DNA of 64,000 nucleotides, taken from positions 271,001 to 335,000 of the forward strand of contig NZ_CP045404.1 in the NCBI RefSeq assembly GCF_009363715.1. Direction: 5' to 3'. The stretch is from Roseovarius sp. THAF9 (GTDB lineage Bacteria > Pseudomonadota > Alphaproteobacteria > Rhodobacterales > Rhodobacteraceae). Below the pieces are notes generated by a model. The model ran no database searches. It had not been told where the DNA came from and was given only the letters and a program-made list of their open reading frames with translations. A program made the translations under genes and the position numbers. Below, piece after piece: positions 9,508 to 16,665 of this stretch (positions are counted from its first letter, which is position 1; each line of letters begins with the position of its first letter).

Positions 9508-10185
9508 GTGATCGAGCTGGAAAACGTCGCCTACAGCTATGGCGGGGGGGAATTGCTGAGTGATGTCTCGCTCAAGCTGCAGGCCGGGTCATTTCATTTC
9601 TTGACCGGCCCGTCGGGAGCGGGCAAGACCACGCTTCTGAAGCTGTGTTACGGGGCCCTGATGCCCACGGCTGGCGAGGTCCGGCTGTTCGACACGGATG
9701 TGCGCGCGATGGAGCGGGACGACATCGCCTATGCACGGCGGCGGATCGGGGTGGTGCATCAGGATTGTCAGTTTCTTGATCACATGAGTGTTGCCGACAA
9801 TATCTCCTTACCGATGATGGTGTCCGGGCGTGACCTGCTCAACGAGTCCGCGAACCTCAAGGAACTGATCGGCTGGGTGGGTCTCAAGGCGCGGGCCGAC
9901 GCCCTGCCGCCGGAGTTGTCGGGCGGGGAGCGTCAGCGGGCGGCGCTGGCGCGGTCCATCATCATGTCGCCGGACGCGGTGCTGGCAGACGAACCCACGG
10001 GCAACGTCGACTGGGAGATGTCGCAGCGTCTGCTGCGCCTGCTGATCGAGTTGAATCGGATGGGCAAGACGATCATGGTCGCCACCCATGACCTCGCCCT
10101 GATCCGGGCCGCGAAAACCCATGTCCAGGCACGGGTGCTGCGGATATCGAACCGGCGGCTGCAACTGGCGGGGGCGGACCTGTGA
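9508..10185 (+). CDS. ftsE: Cell division ATP-binding protein FtsE
   Basis: A 225-residue ABC ATPase. Walker A is GPSGAGKT at about 34-41, the Q-loop Gln is near 85 (VVHQDCQFLD), the signature is LSGGERQ at 137-143 and Walker B is LADEPTGNVD. FtsE binds FtsX at the inner membrane and controls peptidoglycan amidases during division. The GTG start at 9508 is chosen because the family begins VIELENV-like; an upstream GTG would add an unusual 15-residue tail. Its stop overlaps the ftsX start (GTGA), so the two are translationally coupled. The region upstream is shared with the divergent zinc-ribbon gene. Confidence 0.95.
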   Translation: MIELENVAYSYGGGELLSDVSLKLQAGSFHFLTGPSGAGKTTLLKLCYGALMPTAGEVRLFDTDVRAMERDDIAYARRRIGVVHQDCQFLDHMSVADNISLPMMVSGRDLLNESANLKELIGWVGLKARADALPPELSGGERQRAALARSIIMSPDAVLADEPTGNVDWEMSQRLLRLLIELNRMGKTIMVATHDLALIRAAKTHVQARVLRISNRRLQLAGADL

Positions 10186-11087
10186 AGCTGAATTTCAACC
10201 GCGTGACCGAATTTGTCATGGGCGACGCGCAGGCCGACCGCGTGGTGCCGCCCACAGGATTCACGGCCTCGCTGACGGTGTTCAGCGCGGGCGCGATGTC
10301 GTTTCTGGCGGTGTTCGCGCTGGCCTTGTCGATGGCGACGGGACGGCTGGCCGATCGCTGGGGATCGGAACTGGCGCGGTCCTCGACTATTCGGATTTCC
10401 GCGCCCGAAGGGCAAATGGCGGCGCAGACCGCGGCCACGCTGAAGATCCTTCAGACGACCAAGGGCGTCGCCTCGGCCCGGGCGCTGGACCCCGACGAAC
10501 AGCGCGCCTTGCTGGAGCCGTGGTTCGGCCCCGACCTGCCGGTGGATACCCTGCCGATCCCGCAGTTGATCGAGGTCGTTGAGGAGGGCGAGGGGTTCGA
10601 TGCAGGCGGGCTGCGCCTGCGGCTGTCGGCCGAGGTCCCGGGGGCGATCCTTGATGACCATACCCGGTGGCGGCGACCGTTGGTCAGTGCCGCGACGCGC
10701 CTGCGCATGCTGGGGTATATATCCATCCTGCTGATCGGGGCGGCGACGGCGGCGATGATCACGCTGGCGGCCAATGCCGCGCTGGCGGCGAACACGCAGG
10801 TGATCGGCGTGCTGCGCCTTGTGGGGGCGCGGGACAGCTATATCGCGCAGGCTTTCGTGCGGCGGTTCACGCTGCGCGCCCTGACCGGAGGCGCCGTGGG
10901 CACCGTGGTGGCCGGGCTGGCGGTGTTCCTGTTGCCTGCCGCGCAGGAAGAGGGTGGGTTCCTGACAGGCTTGGGCTTTCACGGTTGGCAGTGGCTCTGG
11001 CTGCTGGTGATCCCGCCGCTGGCCGCTGCGGTCGCCTTTGCGGCGACACAGGCTGCTGCCCGCAAGACGTTGAAGGAAACGCCATGA
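10182..11087 (+). CDS. ftsX: Cell division protein FtsX (permease-like)
   Basis: A 301-residue inner-membrane partner of FtsE. One transmembrane helix lies near 30-50, a periplasmic loop spans about 55-165, and three further helices follow (around 180-205, 225-260 and 270-292), the usual FtsX topology. The loop contacts periplasmic regulators of peptidoglycan hydrolases. The start is a GTG overlapping the ftsE stop, and its own stop overlaps the plsC start (ATGA), so ftsE-ftsX-plsC are one coupled operon. Confidence 0.92.
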   Translation: MKLNFNRVTEFVMGDAQADRVVPPTGFTASLTVFSAGAMSFLAVFALALSMATGRLADRWGSELARSSTIRISAPEGQMAAQTAATLKILQTTKGVASARALDPDEQRALLEPWFGPDLPVDTLPIPQLIEVVEEGEGFDAGGLRLRLSAEVPGAILDDHTRWRRPLVSAATRLRMLGYISILLIGAATAAMITLAANAALAANTQVIGVLRLVGARDSYIAQAFVRRFTLRALTGGAVGTVVAGLAVFLLPAAQEEGGFLTGLGFHGWQWLWLLVIPPLAAAVAFAATQAAARKTLKETP

Positions 11088-11824
11088 GATATGCTATCCA
11101 ATGGGTCCGCTCTGCGGTGTTCGTGGGCCAGATCTATTTCATGATGCTGCCCATCGGGATCGTGTTCCTACCTTGGGCTCTGCTGTCCTCGAAAGGGGCC
11201 AACAAGGCCTGCAAAACGTGGTGCACGTGGGTTCGCTGGAGCGCCCGCTGGATGGTGAATGTCCGGACCGAAGTGCGTGGCACGCCGCCTCAGCATGAAT
11301 GTCTGATCGTCGCCAAGCATCAGTCATTCCTTGATATTATCCTGATTTTCGGTAGCGTTCCGGCCGGCAAGTTCATCATGAAGCGCGAGTTGATGTACGC
11401 ACCCATCATCGGGCAATATGCCCTGAAACTGGGCTGTGTGCCGGTCGACCGGGGCAAGCGCAGCCAGGCGATCAAGAAGATGATCGCGGATGTCGGACGG
11501 GGGCGCCTGCGGCCCGGACAGTTGATCATTTACCCGCAAGGCACGCGCATCGCGCCGGGGGTCAAGGCGCCCTACAAGGTGGGGTCGTCGATCCTCTATG
11601 AAGAGATGGCACAGGAGTGCATTCCGGTGGCGACGAATGTGGGCCTGGTCTGGCCGCGCAAGGGTGTCATGCGGCATCCCGGGACCGGGGTGGTGGAGTT
11701 CCTGCCGGCGATCGAGGCGGGGTTGCCGAAGGAAGAGTTCATGGCGCGGCTGGAAGACACGGTGGAGAGCAATTCCAACCGCCTGATGCGCGAAGCGGGG
11801 TTTGAGCCGGATGGAGTTCATTAA
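11084..11824 (+). CDS. plsC: 1-acyl-sn-glycerol-3-phosphate acyltransferase
   Basis: A 246-residue membrane-associated acyltransferase that makes phosphatidic acid from lysophosphatidic acid. The catalytic HX4D box is KHQSFLD (His79, Asp84) and the substrate motif is YPQGTR at about 150-155, a variant of the usual EGTR. An N-terminal hydrophobic segment (13-34) anchors it to the inner membrane. It is coupled to ftsX by an ATGA overlap, linking phospholipid synthesis with division genes in transcription. Its last 14 bases overlap the next gene. Confidence 0.92.
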   Translation: MRYAIQWVRSAVFVGQIYFMMLPIGIVFLPWALLSSKGANKACKTWCTWVRWSARWMVNVRTEVRGTPPQHECLIVAKHQSFLDIILIFGSVPAGKFIMKRELMYAPIIGQYALKLGCVPVDRGKRSQAIKKMIADVGRGRLRPGQLIIYPQGTRIAPGVKAPYKVGSSILYEEMAQECIPVATNVGLVWPRKGVMRHPGTGVVEFLPAIEAGLPKEEFMARLEDTVESNSNRLMREAGFEPDGVH

Positions 11825-12413
11825 CGATATCAAGGCGCTGGAAGCGCTTTACGGTGCGCCCGCCGCGGCCAGTACGCGCAAGGTTGTGCAACGGCTGACG
11901 CCGCTTTACCGCAAGTGGATCATGGCGTCGCATTATTGCGTGCTGAGTACGGTGGGGCCGGACGGCACCGATGGCAGCCCGCGCGGGGATGATGGCCCGG
12001 TGGTGCTGGAGCTGGACGAGACGACCCTGGCGATGCCAGATTGGCGTGGAAACAACCGACTGGATTCGTTGCGGAATATCGTGTCGGACGGGCGTGTGTC
12101 ATGCATGTTCATGGTGCCGGGATCGAACACGGTGGTGCGGGTGAACGGCACCGCGAAACTGACTGCCGACGAGGGGGTGCGCGCCCGGTTCGAGCAGCAG
12201 GGCAAGCATCCGGCGACGGTGATCGTGATTTCGGTTTCCGAGATCTATGCCCAATGTGCACGTGCCACGATCCGCGCCGGGCTGTGGGATCACGACGACA
12301 GCGCAGGGTTGCCGAAGATGGGTGAATTGCTGGCCGAGGCCTCGGGCGGAGACGAGGGCGGCGCGGAGTATGACGCCGCCTGGAGCGCCCGGGCGGCGAA
12401 GACGATGTGGTAG
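11811..12413 (+). CDS. Pyridoxamine 5'-phosphate oxidase-fold flavoprotein
   Basis: A 200-residue protein with the split-barrel flavin-binding fold of the PPOX superfamily. The region YCVLSTVGPDGTDGSPRGDDGPVV, followed by LAMPDWRGNNRLDSLRNI and a VRVNGTA strand, is typical of the FMN-binding subgroup sometimes called MSMEG_1061-like. The substrate is unknown, and family members range from oxidases to F420 or haem binders. The ATG at 11811 overlaps plsC by 14 bp, so it is the last gene of the ftsEX operon. A TTG nine bases further upstream is a weaker alternative start. Confidence 0.8.
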   Translation: MEFINDIKALEALYGAPAAASTRKVVQRLTPLYRKWIMASHYCVLSTVGPDGTDGSPRGDDGPVVLELDETTLAMPDWRGNNRLDSLRNIVSDGRVSCMFMVPGSNTVVRVNGTAKLTADEGVRARFEQQGKHPATVIVISVSEIYAQCARATIRAGLWDHDDSAGLPKMGELLAEASGGDEGGAEYDAAWSARAAKTMW

Positions 12414-12451
12414 GCGTTGCAGGGTTGGTTAACGCGATTTGGCACATCGGT

Positions 12452-12501
12452 ATCGCGTCGGTATTTCAGTAGCATCGCGTCGGTGGAAATATCGCGTCGG
12501 T
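12452..12501 (+). repeat. Three direct copies of ATCGCGTCGGT
   Basis: The 11-mer ATCGCGTCGGT occurs exactly at 12452-12462, 12474-12484 and 12491-12501, just after the PPOX-like gene. Spacing is 22 and 17 bp start to start. It could be a protein-binding cluster or a decaying tandem repeat. Confidence 0.6.
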
Positions 12502-12647
12502 GAAAATGTCGCTGGGCGGGAAGGGTTAAATCCAACTGCTGTCCGCCATTGAGTATTCACACTCACTGCGGCGAATGATGGCTTTGAGCCCTTAGTGCTG
12601 TCGCTGATCTTGTGCCGCGCGGTGTCAAGGCCGCAGGCCACCGCGCG

Positions 12648-12730
12648 ATCGCCAGACCGCCCGGACGGGCTGGCGATTGGCTGACGTTGGCGTTTCGAAC
12701 TGAAGTCTCGCGGATATGTCGGCCATAAAG
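12648..12730. repeat. Hairpin-headed intergenic repeat, copy A
   Basis: It begins with a 30-bp imperfect palindrome (ATCGCC...GGCGAT) and ends at a CATAAAG motif 77 bp after the start. Copy B, 226 bp downstream, has the same layout. The palindromes match at 24 of 30 positions by my count, and the rest is more diverged. Confidence 0.55.
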
Positions 12731-12873
12731 CGCCTCGAACATCCGGCAGAACGCCAGCCCGCGGTCTGGCAATCGCACGGATTGCTACACGAACGGCAGA
12801 AAATTCCGCAAAGCGAAGGTTCAAGGCAAAATCCCCGCGCGGAATCCAGGTGCAGCTTGCTGCACCGCCGCGC

Positions 12874-12957
12874 ATCGCCGGGCCGCCCCACCGGCGCGGC
12901 GATTTGGTGAAGCTGGGTACGCCGCTCAGAGGTATTGCGGCGTTGGCGGGCATAAAG
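12874..12957. repeat. Hairpin-headed intergenic repeat, copy B
   Basis: Same layout as copy A at 12648: a 30-bp palindrome ATCGCC...GGCGAT, then a diverged spacer, then CATAAAG at 78 bp from the start. Conservation of length and of both ends argues for common origin rather than chance. Confidence 0.55.
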
Positions 12958-12996
12958 TGCTTTAGAACCATCGTCGCATCGCTGCGCCGCGGCCCG

Positions 12997-13040
12997 TCGC
13001 GCCGGAGGCGCGCATTTTAAGTGACGCGCCTCTGGCGCGA
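12997..13040. repeat. Long GC-rich inverted repeat (16-bp arms)
   Basis: The arm at 12997-13012 pairs with 13025-13040 with one mismatch, around a 12-base AT-containing loop. There is no T-tract on either side, so it looks more like a repeat or RNA structure element than a simple terminator. Confidence 0.6.
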
Positions 13041-13175
13041 TGCGCGGCAACAGCGAACCATCGTAAACTTCATCCGCAGACCAGTCATCCGACGCAGTTC
13101 TCTCTGGCGCGTACGCGGTCCGACGCGTGGGTGTTCACCCACTCTACGAGATGCCGGACAGGGCTTGTAATTGGA

Positions 13176-13197
13176 CGGGCGGGGCGGACCCCGCCCG
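13176..13197 (-). terminator. GC-rich hairpin after lpd
   Basis: A perfect 9-bp stem (CGGGCGGGG with CCCCGCCCG) and a four-base loop, 10 bases beyond the lpd stop codon. It lacks a U-run, so it is either a weak intrinsic terminator or an mRNA 3'-end stabiliser. Confidence 0.5.
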
Positions 13198-13206
13198 CAT
13201 TGAGCA

Positions 13207-14595
13207 TCACGAGTGGATCGGCCCGTCGCCGCAGGCCAGGGCCGCTTCGCGCACCGCTTCGGAATAGGTCGGGTGGGCGTGGCAGGTCAGGGCCACGTCC
13301 TCGGCTGCGGCGCCGAATTCCATGGCGACGCAGATCTCGTGGATGAGATCGCCCGCCATCGGGCCGATGATATGCGCGCCCAAAATGCGGTCGGTTTCCT
13401 TGTCGGCGAGGATCTTGACGAAGCCGTCGGCGGCGAAGTTGGCCTTGGCCCGGCCATTGCCCATGAAGGAGAACTTGCCGGCCTTGTAGGCGCGGCCTTC
13501 TTCCTTGAGCTGCTCCTCGGTCTTGCCGACGGCGGCGACCTCGGGATGGGTATAGATCACGCTGGGGATGACGCCGTAATTGACGTGGCCGTGCTGGCCC
13601 GCAATGACGGATGCGGCGGCCATGCCCTCGTCCTCGGCCTTGTGGGCCAGCATCGGGCCCGAGATACAGTCGCCGATGGCGTAGACGCCCTTGACGTTGG
13701 TCTGCCAGTGGTCGTCGGTCTTGATCTGGCCGCGCTCGGTCATTTCGACGCCGAGGTCATCGAGCCCCAGCCCGTCGGTGAACGGTTTGCGCCCCGTGGA
13801 GACCAGCACCACGTCGGCATCGAGCGTTTCCTCGCTGTCGTCCTTGCGCAGCTTGTAGGTGACCTTGGCCTTGGTCTTCATCGCCTCGACTCCCTGCACG
13901 GCGGCGCCCATGATGAAGTTCAGGCCCTGTTTCTTGAGCAGCTTGTGGAAATTCTTCTGCACCTCGCCATCCATGCCGGGGGTGACATGGTCGAGATATT
14001 CCACGACCGTCACCTCGGAGCCCAAGCGGGAATAGACCGAACCAAGCTCCAGCCCGATGACGCCGGCGCCGATGACGACCAGTTTCTTGGGCACCTTGGG
14101 CAGTTCCAGCGCGCCGGTGGAGGAGACCACGGTTTTCTCGTCGATCTCGACACCGGGAAGGGTGCTGACCTCGGACCCGGTGGCGATGATGATGTTCTTG
14201 GCCTCGTGCGTGTCGTCGCCGACCTTGACCTTGCCTGCCTCGGGGATAGAGCCCCAGCCCTTCAGCCAGTCGATCTTGTTCTTCTTGAACAGGAACTCGA
14301 TGCCCTTGGTGTTCTGGCCGATCGTGTCGTCCTTGTAGGACAGCATCTGTTTCCAGTCGACCGAGGGGCTTTTGCCCTTGAGGCCCATGGCGGCGAAATT
14401 GTGCTCCGCCTCGTGCAGCATGTGGCTGGCGTGCAGGAGTGCCTTTGAGGGGATGCAGCCCACATTCAGGCAGGTGCCGCCCAGGGTTTCGCGGCCCTCG
14501 ACACAGGCGGTTTTCAGGCCAAGCTGGGCGCAGCGGATCGCGGCGACATAGCCGCCGGGGCCGGAGCCGATTACGATCACGTCATAGGATGCCAT
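13207..14595 (-). CDS. lpd: Dihydrolipoyl dehydrogenase (E3)
   Basis: A 462-residue FAD disulfide reductase that reoxidises the dihydrolipoyl groups of 2-oxoacid dehydrogenases with NAD+. The FAD loop GSGPGG is at 10-15, the redox pair is in [13 protein letters not shown] (Cys42 and Cys47), a second GxGxxG ([10 protein letters not shown]) binds NAD, and the C-terminal HAHPTYSEA holds the catalytic His. It is the last gene of the minus-strand sucA-sucB run, separated from sucB by five small genes, so it presumably serves as the E3 of the 2-oxoglutarate complex. A GC-rich hairpin follows. Confidence 0.97.
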   Translation of the reverse strand: MASYDVIVIGSGPGGYVAAIRCAQLGLKTACVEGRETLGGTCLNVGCIPSKALLHASHMLHEAEHNFAAMGLKGKSPSVDWKQMLSYKDDTIGQNTKGIEFLFKKNKIDWLKGWGSIPEAGKVKVGDDTHEAKNIIIATGSEVSTLPGVEIDEKTVVSSTGALELPKVPKKLVVIGAGVIGLELGSVYSRLGSEVTVVEYLDHVTPGMDGEVQKNFHKLLKKQGLNFIMGAAVQGVEAMKTKAKVTYKLRKDDSEETLDADVVLVSTGRKPFTDGLGLDDLGVEMTERGQIKTDDHWQTNVKGVYAIGDCISGPMLAHKAEDEGMAAASVIAGQHGHVNYGVIPSVIYTHPEVAAVGKTEEQLKEEGRAYKAGKFSFMGNGRAKANFAADGFVKILADKETDRILGAHIIGPMAGDLIHEICVAMEFGAAAEDVALTCHAHPTYSEAVREAALACGDGPIHS

Positions 14596-14658
14596 TTTCT
14601 ATTCTCCTTCGAGTGTCGGGCGTGTTGATCCCGAACCTATGCTTTTTGTGGTGCGGTG

Positions 14659-15042
14659 TCACGACGCGGGCGGGGCGCAGTCCGGCACGGTTTTCAGGAT
14701 TTCGTGCAGAAGGTCCGTCCACGCGGCGTCGGGGTTGTTTTCCATGAAGCCTATGGCGGGGACGAAGGCGTTCTGGAAACCGGGGTGGAAGGTTTCGCCA
14801 TCCGACCACCAGGGCGTGATGGTGCCGCTGACCAGGGTGAAGTCGATGGATTTGCCCGGCAGGTCGACGCGCGTGATCTGGAAACAGCCGTCGCCTTCGC
14901 CCTCGGGGGCGCGATCGGTGAAACTGTTGGTCTTGTGGTGGTAGTCGCGGTGCATGACGAAAAACGTGCCTTCCTCGATCACGAACTCGGCGGCGGCCGG
15001 TGTGGCGGCAAGCGCAACGGTGATGGCGAGAGGACGGATCAT
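14659..15042 (-). CDS. Secreted hypothetical protein (127 aa)
   Basis: A 127-residue protein with a clear signal peptide (MIRPLAITVALAATPAAAEF, cleavage after AAA). The mature part has conserved-looking aromatic and acidic residues (FFVMHRDYHHKTNSFTDR) and two cysteines that could form a disulfide in the periplasm. No family was recognised. Its ATG overlaps the stop of the MAPEG gene before it (ATGA), so it is translated together with that gene, 63 bp upstream of lpd. Confidence 0.7.
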   Translation of the reverse strand: MIRPLAITVALAATPAAAEFVIEEGTFFVMHRDYHHKTNSFTDRAPEGEGDGCFQITRVDLPGKSIDFTLVSGTITPWWSDGETFHPGFQNAFVPAIGFMENNPDAAWTDLLHEILKTVPDCAPPAS

Positions 15043-15434
15043 AGCAGGGCGGCCAGGTACATGAGGGCGGTCGCGGCGAAACCCACCAGCCAGACCAGCG
15101 ACCGCCAGGGGCGCAAGCCAAGGTAATAAGCCGGGATATAGGCGATGCGGGCAATGAGGTAAGCCCAGGCGCAGGTTGTGGTGACCCAGGTGGACTGGCC
15201 CGAGACGGCGATGACCACGCAGGCGATGGTGAACAGGATCAGCCCTTCGAAATGGTTGTCCATCGCGCGGCCCAGCCGGGCGGTGCGGTCGGACATCTGG
15301 CGCGAGGGTTCGCGGTCGCGCGCCGAGGTGGTGTAGCCCGGCCCGAGCTCCATGTTGGCGGGCACGGCGTAGAGGGCGAATTGCACCACTTGGAGCAGAG
15401 CGGCGAGGGTGAGAACGGTGAGTTCTGGTGTCAT
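15039..15434 (-). CDS. MAPEG-family membrane protein
   Basis: A 131-residue integral membrane protein with four helices. The pattern RLGRAMDNHFEGLILFT in the second segment and RIAYIPAYYLGLRPWRSLVW near the third to fourth helix fits the MAPEG family, which includes glutathione-dependent membrane enzymes in eukaryotes. The bacterial role is mostly unknown. It overlaps both neighbours by 4 bp, so three small genes here form a tightly coupled unit inserted between sucB and lpd. Confidence 0.85.
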   Translation of the reverse strand: MTPELTVLTLAALLQVVQFALYAVPANMELGPGYTTSARDREPSRQMSDRTARLGRAMDNHFEGLILFTIACVVIAVSGQSTWVTTTCAWAYLIARIAYIPAYYLGLRPWRSLVWLVGFAATALMYLAALL

Positions 15435-15976
15435 GCGGCTTGAATCGCCTCTGCTATGGCCTGGGCCTTGGCGTCAAAAGTGCCGGTGCGGGCCGAGGGG
15501 TGGGGCGCGCGGATGTGCGGCACGTTGAAATGTTTCAGAACGCGAGCGGAATCGTGCCCGAGGGCAATGGGGCGGCGGCCGAGGCGTTCGTGCTGGCCGA
15601 TGGCCTCCCAGCTGGCGCGGGCATGGGCCGGCGGGATTGTGGAGGAGCGCTGCGGCGTGAGCAGGTGAAAGACCGGGGTGATGTAGATGTCGGCGCGGGT
15701 GAGGTTCAGCAGCGCCAGCACCTTGTCGATGACACGGTTGAAAGGGTTGGTGGAGAGGTAGCCTTGGCGGCTGAGTTCCGCGCCGTGGCGGCGGACGGAG
15801 GGTGCGTCGAGCCAGTCCTTGGACACCAGCATGGGGCCGGTCAGGCTGCCGGAGGTCATCTGGATGGGCGAGACGTAGTCGCCGTCGAAACCTTCCTCGG
15901 CCAGCGTCGGATAGCCGGGCAGGCGGAAGGCGCGGCGTGCGGCGACGGCGCGGGCGTATCCTGCGGCGTTGGTCAT
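15431..15976 (-). CDS. Conserved hypothetical protein, possibly uracil-DNA-glycosylase-like fold
   Basis: A 181-residue protein starting at the ATG at 15976 (MTNAAGYARAVAARRAF). The C-terminal part (ALGHDSARVLKH then VPHIRAPHPSAR) resembles the last strand and HPS loop of uracil-DNA-glycosylase-superfamily proteins, and the middle ITPVFHLLTP could match the TN-x-KH loop. The N-terminal catalytic motif is not recognisable. The assignment is therefore weak, and a phosphoribosyl- or base-handling protein of unknown role is equally possible. It overlaps the MAPEG gene by 4 bp. The gap upstream of it carries palindromic repeats. Confidence 0.5.
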   Translation of the reverse strand: MTNAAGYARAVAARRAFRLPGYPTLAEEGFDGDYVSPIQMTSGSLTGPMLVSKDWLDAPSVRRHGAELSRQGYLSTNPFNRVIDKVLALLNLTRADIYITPVFHLLTPQRSSTIPPAHARASWEAIGQHERLGRRPIALGHDSARVLKHFNVPHIRAPHPSARTGTFDAKAQAIAEAIQAA

Positions 15977-15988
15977 CGGTGGGACGCG

Positions 15989-16007
15989 TCCCGGGCTTGA
16001 CCCGGGA
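15989..16007. repeat. Palindromic dispersed repeat TCCCGGG-cttga-CCCGGGA
   Basis: A perfect 7-bp stem around CTTGA, preceded by another palindrome GGGACGCGTCCC at 15981-15992. The same design in the opposite sense (TCAAG loop) is at 53834-53854, and a half copy is at 62673-62689, so this is a dispersed family. Confidence 0.65.
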
Positions 16008-16025
16008 TCTCGTTCTGGGCGAGAG

Positions 16026-16047
16026 GCCCCGGCTCGGAGGCCGGGGC
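16026..16047 (-). terminator. Hairpin downstream of the 77-aa ORF
   Basis: An 8-bp perfect stem GCCCCGGC/GCCGGGGC with a six-base loop, 15 bases after the stop at 16062. There is no U-run, so termination would be weak or Rho-assisted. Confidence 0.45.
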
Positions 16048-16061
16048 GGTTGATGCGCGCC

Positions 16062-16295
16062 TCATGCCGTCTCCAGCATGTGCGCGGCGGCGGGGCCGTG
16101 GCCGAGGCCGGTTTCCTTGTCGACCCAGGCCTTGGCGCGGGCCATGTCGTTGACGTCGAAAAGAACCCAATGGGTGCCCGTGCCCTCGCGCCACATCTGA
16201 AGCTGGGTGAGACCGGCATTGGCCCGGTCCTCGGCGTGGGAATCGTGGGCGCCTTGGTCGAAGCTGTCGTAGCGGAGAAGGAGTTGGGTGGTCAT
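16062..16295 (-). CDS. Small hypothetical protein (77 aa)
   Basis: Starts at the ATG at 16295 with MTTQLLLRYDSFDQGAHDSHAEDRANAGL. It is soluble, with no signal peptide and no cysteine, and WREGTGTHWVLFDVNDMARAKAW resembles a small alpha/beta (ferredoxin-like) fold. No family was recognised. It lies between a nucleotidyltransferase and the UDG-like ORF in the sucB-lpd interval, all on the same strand. Confidence 0.55.
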   Translation of the reverse strand: MTTQLLLRYDSFDQGAHDSHAEDRANAGLTQLQMWREGTGTHWVLFDVNDMARAKAWVDKETGLGHGPAAAHMLETA

Positions 16296-16320
16296 GGGGT
16301 GGTCTCCGAAAAGTTCGCTT

Positions 16321-16665
16321 TCATTTCTTAGAAACAACTTCTCTGTCGTAAAAAAGTTTACCGTGGTCCCTTACAGACGGCCAAACCCATTCGTCTTCAT
16401 CAGGGTATGCAAGCTGTAAATCAACTTTCGGGAAGTTTCCTACCCTATGCCGAACCTCTTCGCGCCAAGTTTCGGCATTTTCCGCCCATTCTGCCAAGAC
16501 TTCACCATCGTCAGGGTCAAGTAAGATCGCGATGTCTAAGTCGCTGGCGGTTGTTCCTGTACCCATTGCACGCGATCCAAAAACCCAAGCTTTTGAAATG
16601 GATGGAACCCCGCGCGCCCACAGGGCAAGCGCGGAGAGCCATCTATTGTCAACTAAAACTGTCAC
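16321..16665 (-). CDS. MNT-type nucleotidyltransferase domain protein
   Basis: A 114-residue minimal nucleotidyltransferase. The polymerase-beta-like motif [18 protein letters not shown] at about 31-48 has GS and the two metal-binding Asp residues, and a third Asp is in KVDLQLAY. Such MNT proteins often pair with HEPN toxins and adenylylate them, but no HEPN partner is visible next door. The GTG start overlaps the sucB stop (GTGA), so it is coupled to sucB. The DNA is visibly more AT-rich than its neighbours (for example AAACTTTTTTAC near the end), suggesting recent acquisition. Confidence 0.8.
   Translation of the reverse strand: MTVLVDNRWLSALALWARGVPSISKAWVFGSRAMGTGTTASDLDIAILLDPDDGEVLAEWAENAETWREEVRHRVGNFPKVDLQLAYPDEDEWVWPSVRDHGKLFYDREVVSKK

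Larger units (their letters stand above)
12414..13206. other. Gene-free 0.8-kb region with hairpin repeats
   Basis: No convincing gene was found on either strand. Open frames here lack ribosome binding sites and recognisable domains, and overlap palindromes. The region holds three copies of an 11-bp direct repeat near its start, two diverged copies of a hairpin-headed unit, a 16-bp-stem hairpin and a GC-rich hairpin at the end of lpd; these are listed separately. Reverse-strand translations of the two repeat units are weakly alike (KALYAR... and EALYGR...TS), suggesting either an old repeat family or remnants of a duplicated coding segment. Confidence 0.6.

Noticed and set aside
12414..13206. 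Short open frames in the gene-free region
   Set aside because: They have no ribosome binding sites or signal or membrane features, overlap palindromes and have no family; treated as repeats.
16321..16665. A MNT-HEPN toxin-antitoxin pair
   Set aside because: The neighbouring 77-residue protein has no RX4-6H HEPN motif, so only the nucleotidyltransferase is supported.
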